Shown piece after piece: positions 33,936 to 42,250 of a stretch of 42,250 bases of DNA; position 1 is the first letter of the stretch, and every line of letters starts with the position of its first letter. Made by a program: the position numbers and the translations under genes. This DNA comes from Saccoglossus kowalevskii (taxonomy: Eukaryota; Hemichordata; Enteropneusta; Harrimaniidae): the NCBI RefSeq assembly GCF_000003605.2, contig NW_003109093.1, positions 153,049-195,298 on the forward strand, read 5' to 3'. The notes beneath the pieces were generated by a model that worked only from the letters and a program-made list of their open reading frames with translations, was not told the DNA's origin and did no database searches.

Positions 33936-34599
33936 ATATATAAAATCGAATTCAGTGGGGCTAATTTCAATGGTTCAAACGGTGGTTCACAACACAACTG
34001 GCAAGTCCCAATTAAGTGGTTCGAGGACTAAGCCAATTGCTATGGAAAAATAGGGTGGTCGGAAGGGACCTTGAGTCCATGGTGGGTATGAACTATGTGA
34101 ATAGGCAGGCACAGTAGGCAGAGTCAGACGTTGAGAGGTGACAGGTTTCCAAAAAAAAAACAGAAGCAATAAAGGGTGTCCCAGCCCGAAAAATATTCCC
34201 TACTTATGATTACCGCCTATTTAAGACCAGTCACAAATGGTGTCTTACCTTGCCCGTGTCGTCCCCACAACAAAAGCAACTGCTGATAGGGTGATGGGGT
34301 CGGCATGTCTGAGGACGCTACACCCAAGCCCAAATTCTAGGGTAAGTAGCATTCCAAAATAAGAAACAGGCGGAAACAGTTCTGCATGACGGCATAGGCC
34401 AAAATTGAGACCTGGTTGTGTATCACTGATGGAAGAAGCGTCTCCACATAAATCTTTAGCAGAGACTACACACAGAGATGCACAGGATTCCTTGTGGTTG
34501 TTCGGGCCATGTCAGTAACCATAATCCGACCTGCTATGACAGAAACCACCCTAGAAGGACCCTCTCCAATGGTTTGAGTGCATTTTAGGTATTAACTGG
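33936..34599. other. Repeat-like sequence between Gypsy and DIRS-like copy B
   Basis: No assignable domain. It carries a TATA-like CCTATTTAAGACC near 34210 and an A-run near 34150. Probably the 3' part of the DIRS-like element or an LTR-like piece, but I could not find a matching second copy. Confidence 0.3.
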
Positions 34600-35960
34600 T
34601 AAAGACATTTGCGTTCTCCAGAAGCCTGTCCTCAGTACATGTTCAAAAGGGGACCTGATGCAAGAGGTAATGAGTTAGCAATCGCATGGACCTCATGCAC
34701 TCGTACTTGGTGTCTCTGTATCGAGGATGTCAGATGGTCATAACTTCTAACACTGTTGCAGAGATCCACCTAGAAATGGATGTCAGGGAGAATGGTTTGT
34801 CATGCTTACCTTGGCTATAACACATAAACATGTGCTCGCTTCCCGTTTTTGTCGTAACTCAACACTCGAACCAGGCAAAGAAGCAGCTTCTTTTGATCCC
34901 TCGGGCCGACAATGTCAGTCAGTCAGGAGATAACTATTGGCTGTGGATGATGTCTTGGGATTTGGTTCTTAGCTTGAACCCAATTTATGTTCCTAGCACA
35001 GCTTGATTGTTCATAAAGGCGGCACAACCATCCGAGAAGGAAAAGACCTGATGCATACCAGAGGCGAGAGCCAGTAGAAAGACTGTTCTAAATTTAATAT
35101 CTTCGTGATGCTGATCCCAGAGGCTCAAATGGTGATCTACTTAGAGTGTACAGTACAACCGACAAGCCCGAATTGGATGGTTAATTCGTTCTTGGTCTAG
35201 GCATCTGTTATGGAACACAGTAAACAGTCTCCTAATAATATGACAATCGGCTAGCATTGTCCCCAAAAAATTCTTGAAGGTGGGTGACAAGGCTGACCTA
35301 TAGCTGCTGCATAGGACAAGCACAACTTGTCATATAAATGGACAAAAACATCCAGTATGTTCGGAAGCACCACTGGTGTTTCGACTAACATTCGTATGTG
35401 CTCCTGTCGAAGTTTTCAGTACCCGGTGAATTAACTGGAATAGAGGAAAGGCATACACGTCCCTTTGGGCCCATGGGATTGACAAAGCGTTCCTGAACCA
35501 AGCTCGTTGGCAGAAGTGTCACATATGTTGGAGCCTGGCATTTCGGGGGCTGTTCATAGAGTAGGTGGAGATCGAAGCTGGGTCTTGTAACCGTGAGCCC
35601 AGGGGTCGGTTATGCACTGCTGGAATACGCTGGTACAATCTGTGTGTGACAGAAATATGTGGCCAAGGTTTTGGTGGTTCTACATTGGGGTTGATCTCTT
35701 CTCCACCGAAGTTGATCTCTCCTAATGCTTGGGGTCATTTTATGCTTGCCTTTGGTAGCAGCCAAACTTGCTCGAGGGTTTCACCTGTATTAACTGGTTG
35801 GTTGGTGGTACCCTGAAGCACCATGACTGCTCATTTTGCCTGAATTTTGCCCATGCTAACACTCACTCACGCCCACAGGGTCCCCCAACTGAAAGCGTGA
35901 CTACCTCGAGCCCAAGCAACTTGATCAGCCAAAATGTGCCTAAATGTCACATGTACTAAA
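34600..35960 (-). mobile_element. DIRS-like retrotransposon remnant B (YR region)
   Basis: Minus strand. Homologous along its length to 37210-37980. It contains tyrosine-recombinase parts: N-terminal YRSALSPTFKNFLG and CHIIRRLFTVFHN (35141-35323), the catalytic start DIKFRTVFLLALASGMHQVF (about 35025-35085), ISRWISATV and, in another frame, QVRVHEVHAIANSLPLASGP (about 34640-34700). The box I Arg (family form SGRR) reads as SGMH, and the H-x-x-R box reads HEVH, so two catalytic arginines are lost. DIRS recombinases insert circular DNA without an integrase. RNase H-side sequence to about 35960 is poorly preserved. Confidence 0.68.
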
Positions 35961-36179
35961 TATCGATACTATTAAAAACAAACATGAAAAACATAACATT
36001 CCAGTCGCCTCTGACTCGCCTACATTTATATATATATATATTTTTATACTTTTTCCGCTGCTTTTTTTGTCAGCTCATTTGAGAAAATGGCTGAACAGAA
36101 TGTTTTCAAACATTGGTGGTGATGTGAACTTGTGCACTGATTTTTTAAAATTTGTATTGGTCAACTGTCATGATTGTTA

Positions 36180-37186
36180 TTGACGGTCAAAATTCGACGA
36201 GGGGGGTATCATCCCTTTCTAAACGCAATAAATATCACCAATAAAAACTTCAGCGGTCACGTTACTTTTTCTGTTATGTCCTTCTGTCATTAAAATCTCT
36301 TGTTCTTGTTGCCGGTCCCTCTGAAACTTAGTATATAGCTTCTACTAACCTATATCTACTTACTTTGAAAAAAGTCCCAGTCTAGAAGTCTAAATTTTTG
36401 TCGTGTTGCACCTATAGCCCATGCCTATACTTAACGAGGTAAAAGAACATTATAGGTCACGTGAATTTTGTCACTATTTTGTTTTTTCGAAAACAAGGCT
36501 AAATCCTTTACAAAACTAATAAAGTTGCAGACCGATTGACATGAAATTTGGCATAATTCATCTACATGCATAGCTCTCTCCAGTTTGAGCCCAAATAGTT
36601 GCTTGGTCATGTGGTTTTGCCGCCATATTGTATTATTAACCAACATTACCAGACGTTTGCACATTACTCTCTCATTGGTGCTTCAACTGACAATTTTGTC
36701 TGGTCATAGCTGCATATGAGAAAAATAATATATTTTTGATCAGTCACGTGGAGTGGCCGCCAACTTGAATTATAGGAAAAACATACCAAAAGTTTAGATA
36801 TTTGTTTTTCGAAGGTGCATCCATAAATCAACTAAATAAATATGTATGTGACATGTGTGGTCATAGCTTTATATGAAAAAAATAATAACATTTTGGTCCT
36901 TCACGTGGTTTGGCCGCCATCTTGGGTTCTGTGAAAACGGGAAATGGGCAATTATGTGTTGTATTGGTCTGATTGGGGTGAAAATTTGTATGTGCATATG
37001 TTCACATGGCTACGTCCTGTGGCTGGGCGCCCCTGGGGTGGGGGCTTCAAACCTCATTAATATGCATAACATTTTTCACATAACTTTTATATCTCAAGCA
37101 CTGTTGCGGTTAAGAAGATGAATCCTGTGTAATTATGACAATTTTGAACATGAGATTTGATTAAAATAACAGATGACCATATATGG
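36180..37186 (+). repeat. Degenerate tandem array, about 157-bp units with E-box and GCCGCCAT
   Basis: The pattern GTCA(C/T)GTGG-N3-TGCCGCCAT-N-TTG or close variants recurs at 36606-36630, 36743-36767 and 36899-36924, with a partial form at 36456-36463. A second landmark, TGGTCATAGCT(G/T)(C/T)ATATGA, starts at 36701 and 36858, giving a unit of about 157 bp. A third, GATTG-N2-TGAAA-TTTG, occurs near 36535 and 36972. Units are diverged (roughly 70-80 percent by eye). No frame is open across them. Confidence 0.7.
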
Positions 37187-37190
37187 TCAT
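37173..37190. repeat. 18-bp perfect palindrome
   Basis: ATGACCATATATGGTCAT reads the same on both strands. It lies exactly between the tandem array and the end of the DIRS-like recombinase homology. Confidence 0.95.
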
Positions 37191-37940
37191 GTGAGCTCAT
37201 TTGGGAGGGCACCTGATGCAAGAGCTAATGAATCAGTGATCACACGATCCTCATGTGCCCGTACTTGGGGTCTCTTTATACCCTGGGTTGAGAATGCTAG
37301 ATGGACGTAAACCTTAAACACTGTCGCAGTGATCCATCTAGAAATGGAAGTCGGGGAGACTGGTCTGTCCTGCCTATCCAGGCTAAAACACATACAAATG
37401 TGTTGTAATTCGGGTTCTAGGCCTCTGATTATGAAAAGCAGTAAACATTCTCCTAATAATAGGGCAATCAGCTAGTCTTGTCCAAAAAGAAATCTTGGGT
37501 GGGTGACTGGACTCATCTCTATAGCCAACAATTGCTGCATACGACAATCCTAACTTGCCAAACAAATGTATGCAAACATTCAGCTACCTGGCCAACAGTT
37601 GGGTGGCATGGACCAACCTCCCTTCCACTACATCAGTCAACGTATGGCCGCCAATTATAGTCATCTGCTATTCGCCCTGTCCAAGATGTTGACAGCCTGT
37701 TCTAATAAACCTTCTGTCCGTGCTGGTCTACTGAGTGCTTCCATGTATGTGAGTGGTACAACACTGGGCACATTGGTAGTGCGTGGTCCAGTTGGGGCAG
37801 CAGTTTCGGAATGTCCAGAAGCACTATTTGTGTTTCGATTAATATTTTCAAAAGTTGTGAAAACCAGGCCATGCTTGGCCAGATGGGCACCCCTAGCGTC
37901 AACATTCAGGTGTGCTCATGTTGAAATTCTCCAATACCCA
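37187..37940 (-). pseudogene. DIRS-like tyrosine recombinase, copy A
   Basis: Left of the RNase H lies LTLGVPIWPSMAWFSQLLKI, the usual pre-YR sequence, then RLADCPIIRRMFTAFHNQRP (SAM-like N-terminal part, 37383-37565). The C-terminal catalytic part SPTSISRWITATVFKVY with RPQVRAHEDRVITDSLALAS follows (37187-37393). HEDR fits the H-x-x-R box. The box I region present in copy B is deleted here. Confidence 0.7.
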
Positions 37941-38190
37941 GTGAATTAGCAGGAGGGGAGGAAAGGCATACATGACCATGTGGCTACACAGGATCAGTAA
38001 TGCGTCTATTTCCCAAGTTCCTGGTTTCAGCAGCAATGTCTAGTATGCTTGGAATTCCGGTGTGAGGTTAATGGGTCCAATCTAGGACTGTCCCACAGCC
38101 AAAAAACAGTCTGGAGGCTACCTATTGGGGTATCTGCCACTCTGTGTTCTGGAAACGAAGACAAGGTTGTCTACTTGACTTTGGTGGTGT

Positions 38191-38445
38191 TCAGTCATTG
38201 TATTCCAGGCACAATAGAGAATTTGTTTGGCCAGAGCTGACAGCGATGGGGATTCGGTTCTCCACTCCCCTTGTTGATGTAGGAGACCACCACTGTGTTG
38301 TGAGTGTGAAGCTGGCCTTGAATAATGGGTAGAAAGTGTCTAAGTGCACTGCTTTCAGTTCAAGCCAATTGATGTGGCGGTCATGAATCCAAGCAGGGGC
38401 CATATTCATTGGGTTAGTTCGTTCAATAAGTGTTGTCAGAGTCAT
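38191..38445 (-). pseudogene. DIRS-like RNase H fragment
   Basis: HINWLELKAVHLDTFYPLFK matches the conserved H-I-N-x-L-E-L-x-A-V motif of DIRS/caulimovirus-type RNase H, followed by TTQWWSPTSTRGVENRIP, where the family has T-D-N-T-x-V-x-x-Y-I-N-x-x-G-G. The catalytic Asp of that motif is lost. Confidence 0.65.
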
Positions 38446-38522
38446 ACCATGGAGTCAGCAGGATTCAAATCTGTGTGAGCCGAGTCCAATGCATTTCTAG
38501 TCCATTGCCTTAAACACTACTG

Positions 38523-38960
38523 TCAAGTGGGTTCAAGGGTAAGGCATCCCTTGCTTGGTCCAAGAGAGTTACTCGCCTCTCTGCTTCCCATAGGTGTGAC
38601 TGATGTTACAACAGAGTGCAGTGCACCAGACTGCTCTGCAGTACAGCTTGGGGAAACTACCCTGCAAACTGTCATCATCGAACTTGTTATGAACATCAGC
38701 TTCCGGAGAGACACACAGGGAATGCTGACTAGATGTTCAGCTAGGCAATGAGTCTGCGATGGGCGCACTAAGCCTGCCTCTGTGCCGAATTCCATGCCTA
38801 GAAAACCGATCGGGGGACACATACTGATTTAGCATGCTTAAGTCCAGAACTGAACGCCAGCTTTTGGAACTTCAAACACATGTGAATAGAAACCGGACTT
38901 GTGGCAAGTTGTTCTATCCTGTGTATATCGCCTTTTGTAAGCAAACTGTCTATCTTCTGT
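38523..38960 (-). pseudogene. DIRS-like reverse transcriptase fragment
   Basis: The start FYSHVFEVPKAG (about 38850) fits the family's YS-x-x-F-x-V-P-K-x-x-G-x-x-R-P. An adjacent frame gives LKHAKS. The distal part, IGFLGMEFGTEAGLVRPSQ (38770-38822), matches the post-catalytic FLGM...G-VRPS motif. The central palm region with the catalytic Asp pair is absent between the two, so a deletion is inferred. Confidence 0.6.
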
Positions 38961-39089
38961 TGGATTGCTTCCACGTGAGGGGATCTCTTGGCAGTGCCCC
39001 GAGGTCCAGTCTGTGTAACTGAGGCGGTGACACCCCAGTACAAAAAACACAAGCTGCCAAACAGCATCCCGCTGCATCGAGGTGGCTCC

Positions 39090-39700
39090 TACTGAGAGAC
39101 CCAGTTGACACTGCAGGATATACCACTTAGTCGTGCAGTGCCCCACCAACAGATATGCCTGCTGGTAAAGATAGCTGCCATATTCCGCCCTGAGACACCA
39201 CGTAATGCATTCCAGTGTGCTGGCCACAAACTCCAGGTGAGGGTTGGGGTATGCACATGGGGTCACTAGGATTGATGATTCCTCACATCACCCCCACGGC
39301 TGACTCTCATAGCTGCTCCAAATAATAGACTCTGAGGGGCTACCCAAGTTTGTACCAACCGAATCAAATATCATCTTACCCCCTCCAAGGGTGTGGCCGA
39401 TGACATCTTTGATGGCCGGGTCGGTCCCCTCTGGGAATGCCTGCAGGGGGAGTGACCTGTAGTGGAAACAGGGCTCAGGGCTGCTTGGACCCTTCTGAAA
39501 TTGGAGGCCTGACCGGCAGCCCCCCATTCAGCCGGCTGTGGACTAAGTCTCATCGGAGACCCAGTACTACCAGCCTGTGCCCCACCTGCCTCCAAAATGA
39601 TGGGAAGGTCGGGGCTTGTCCCCTTGTCTCCCGAATCTAACGCACTACTAGTCCCAAGCTCAGGAAACGTGATCGGTCTCTGCAACATTCACACGGTTCT
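39090..39700 (-). pseudogene. DIRS-like ORF1 (Gag-like) remnant
   Basis: Frames at 39371-39688 and 39288-39527 give a Pro/Ser-rich start, then LPLQAFPEGTDPAIKDVIGH. A later frame (38838-39266) contains HLEFVASTLECITWCLRAEY and SYLYQQAYLLVGH, resembling the Trp/Tyr-rich part of DIRS Gag. The call rests mostly on position upstream of the RT. Confidence 0.4.
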
Positions 39701-42099
39701 AGAAAATATCCCAGGCATCAGAATCCTGTTTTTTAAAAGCACACGTGCTCGTTGCAAAACCCCGAAGACATTCTAAACAAAGGTGTCATTTGCTATCGGG
39801 TTCCAACCTGGGAGATCCTGATGGTAATACCAGCACTACCGAGTTGATTTGGGGGCCACAATGTAGGAAGTGAAGAGGTCTTCTTGGACTGTTTTCCTAT
39901 CTTCCCGTTCATTTTAAACAACACTAAGAAATGAATAAGGCACGCATGAGTGGAACAAAATTAAAGTTAATTAAAACAAGGTGGTCAAATACGTCACCTG
40001 AGTTTTTTCGTTAGTGCTACACATAAAAGGACACAGGGCCCCTAATAAGAACAAAAATATCCTACCAGACACCAAGTCTTACTGTTACCAATGGTCACTG
40101 GAGTACATCAGACAACTCAGTCGAAAAAACTGAAGGCTGAAGCCCTGTTTTGCTGCAATGCACACTCTGTGTGGAGAAACAGAAGAGTGAAGTTGGAGCA
40201 AGATGGCGCTGCCCTCTTCACCTTGGTCACGTGTTGCGTGACGTGGAAGAAAATCTATGCGGTTATGGGGCTTCCCCTGACCTAGATTGTCATTGACTGA
40301 ATCACAGATTAATGTCTACTCTTAAAACAAGTCATTTTTACTGACCGGAGTCTATGATGGGTAATTGAATGTAGTAAATTGACAGTTTAGTTTTGCAACA
40401 GATTGTGCGTTGCCAATGCGAAAAGCAACTGTCACGTGTTTACATTGGCAGTGGTGTTACCCCAACTATATTAAAGATCTGGCTGACCTGAATCAAATGA
40501 TTTGACAGTTAGACAAGTGTAAACGTGTTGTTGTTTTTTCAAGTGAGAAATCACCTTCCTTCCATGGGCAGATGCTGTTATTTGGTATTCCTGAGTCACA
40601 GTTCAGAAACCAATACGATGATGCAAAAGACAGCAATGGAATTAGTTGTACAACCAATTCCTGAAATGTGCACACACACAAAAAGGAACATAGAAAGCAT
40701 GACAGTATCTTAGCTTATGTATGTCACAAAAGTACAGATTAGCCCAACAAGACACTGCACGGCGTTACGACCGATTCGTATGTCGGATGACGGGAAGACG
40801 TAACTCGTTCCGTTGAGCCCAACTCAAACAAGAGAATCGCAGCAAGAAATGACACAAAGTCGGATTGTTATCAAAATCAAATTTTGTATTAGAATAAATA
40901 TATATATCACGCGTCCACAATATATCAATGGACATATGTTGTACAAAACTGATAAACGTAGTACAGACGATGTCGTGGCGTATAAATATAAACACCAGAT
41001 TTGCCCACGTGAAAATACTTAACGAAATAATAAATTCAGCATAATTGTCGTGATACAATTACAACGTGTTAGGACACAAAAAATACATACAAAAACAAAT
41101 TTGCCTTTGCCTGGAGTCATACAATAGAACATACATTAAAATTACCAAATTTCAAAAGTCATGGTCAGTACTACTTGAAGTTCTCCAACTTTTTCGACGC
41201 ACGCATTGCGAGGCTCAATTTCAAGCTCGTCGATGGACTAGAACACAACACAGCGCCTGAACACAGCACAGTGAACAGACGGCGTAATCTTTGAATGCCC
41301 GAGAGTTCATGCAAACACAGCTTTTGCAAACGTCCGTAGAACGATGACACGGTTCTTGTAAACCTCCAGAACACAAATACAATCTCCCATTGTCAATTTT
41401 ACTAGACGTGAAACAATGCCTACCTTAAAGAACTCATAATAACGACGAGGCACCTAAATCTGACAAGCCACTACGTGGTGACTAGCACACGTGTCAGTAT
41501 AATAAATCAATGAAAATAAGCACTGATTGACAATGACCTGTGACCCGTATTTGTTGTGAAAAAAAGACTCCTTATGTTCTGGTAAATTATTTCAACACCA
41601 TTAATTATCGCCCTCTCGCGAGCATATATCTATAATACCTGAATTACACAAACGACGTCACAACACGCTCTGCACAGAAGTAAGAGTAGACGATAGAGTA
41701 ATGCCCATGCTAACAACGTAATCAGTCAACAGTCTTTAGAATCATTGATAGAAGACAAATGTAAGATTTTAAATAAATGAACAAACTTTCAATGAAAATC
41801 AAAAGCGGCGGCAATAAAAGTTAAAAAACTTGATATGCAAAAAAACACAGAAATTATGGGTATGGAATACGCAGAAAAAATGAAAAAATACAAGATCAAC
41901 AAAAAAACATATTAAAACTGAGCCGGCATCTAATGGAAACAAATTATCACAGTACGATAAGGAAGTTAAAAAAATAATTCGACGAATTTGAAGAAAAAAA
42001 ATAACAGGGCTCATTAGCAAAATATATGCACGGAAAGTATACCGACAGTGTTCATCAACCATACTATAGGCATTTGCACAAATATTGTGAAATCTGTTA
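39701..42099. other. No gene recognised; one promoter-like motif cluster
   Basis: Near 40200-40245 lie AAGATGGCGCTGCC (YY1-like), GGTCACGTG (E-box) and TGACGTGG (CRE-like), close together as in a housekeeping promoter, and echoing the motif pair in the array at 36.2-37.2 kb. No credible exon follows on either strand. The rest is AT-rich. Confidence 0.35.
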
Positions 42100-42250
42100 A
42101 TGAGATTGATAGATGCCGATGTCTTTACCATCATTAATTCATCTCATGCTAAATTTATTGTGAAGCCATATTACTTGCTAAAGCCCAGGTTTCATGAGAA
42201 AAACGAGAAAGAAGCATCTACGAGTATACCATTTACACTAAACAGTGACT
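42100..42250 (+). CDS. Open frame running off the window end
   Basis: From ATG at 42100 the frame stays open for 50 codons to the end (MRLIDADVFTIINSSHAKF, then KPYYLLKPRFHEKNEKEAS). Just upstream other frames also look protein-like (AKYMHGKYTDSVHQPYYRH), separated by a frameshift and stops. This looks like a decayed coding region, possibly a mobile element, of unknown family. Confidence 0.25.
   Translation, partial: MRLIDADVFTIINSSHAKFIVKPYYLLKPRFHEKNEKEASTSIPFTLNSD

Larger units (their letters stand above)
37187..39700 (-). mobile_element. DIRS-like retrotransposon A, broken
   Basis: Minus strand order: ORF1/Gag-like (39700-39090), RT (about 38960-38523), RNase H (38445-38191), tyrosine recombinase (about 37940-37187). 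This is the DIRS order: RT-RH followed by YR and no integrase. Numerous stops and frameshifts. Compared with copy B it lacks about 350 bp in the recombinase, between the N-terminal part and ISRWI, so it is a deletion derivative. Confidence 0.75.

Noticed and set aside
34600-39700. Long non-coding RNA or host gene instead of retroelement
   Set aside because: The order RT motif, RNase H motif, recombinase motif on one strand, and the presence of two related copies, fit a DIRS-like element better.
1-42250. tRNA, rRNA genes, CRISPR arrays, bacterial operons
   Set aside because: No tRNA B-box with cloverleaf context, no rRNA-like sequence, no regularly spaced short repeats with unique spacers, and the gene structure is eukaryotic.

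Overview
This is animal nuclear DNA, not bacterial. It is AT-rich and gene-poor, with short phase-conserved exons, GT-AG introns, several retrotransposon types and a 399-base assembly gap (11189-11587). A cell-surface receptor with Ig and FN3 domains, beside DIRS-like, Ty3/Gypsy and L1/Tx1-like elements, fits a marine invertebrate such as a hemichordate, echinoderm, cephalochordate or lophotrochozoan. The sequence alone does not settle which.

Left part (1-16165): mostly non-coding. It holds two diverged copies of an exon-like segment (about 1.8 kb and 3.9 kb), a 39-bp near-perfect hairpin (5239-5324), one plausible minus-strand exon (5611-5784), two candidate MITEs (6229-6520 and 10091-10297), a Pro/Glu-rich candidate exon (10733-10922), a short repeat on both sides of the assembly gap, and a small telomere-like array near 14.06 kb.

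Middle (16166-22150, + strand): the one gene I can describe with confidence. Ten recognised exons encode a type I membrane protein of about 800 residues from the first Ig domain onward: Ig1 (V-like), Ig2 and Ig3 (C2-like), Ig4 (I-set-like), Ig5 without the usual cysteines, an FN3 domain, a Cys-containing FN3-like domain, one transmembrane segment, and two duplicated tail exons with four tyrosine motifs. All extracellular-domain exons are in phase 1-1. A TATA box lies upstream and AATAAA lies 15 nt after the stop codon. The signal-peptide exon was not identified.

Right part (24190-39700): a retrotransposon graveyard. A degraded Gypsy pol fragment on the minus strand (24190-25490) shows integrase, then RT, then RNase H, which is not the family order. 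Next come a nearly full but broken L1/Tx1-like LINE on the plus strand (about 25620-30060), a Gypsy protease fragment (30090-30850, minus), a second LINE RT fragment (30929-31430, plus), and a second Gypsy (31560-33935, minus; RNase H, integrase, then a membrane-spanning segment). Two related DIRS-like tyrosine-recombinase retrotransposons follow on the minus strand (about 34600-35960 and 37187-39700). They are separated by a degenerate tandem array of about 157-bp units that repeat an E-box and a GCCGCCAT motif. The last 2.5 kb has no recognisable gene apart from a short open frame running off the end.
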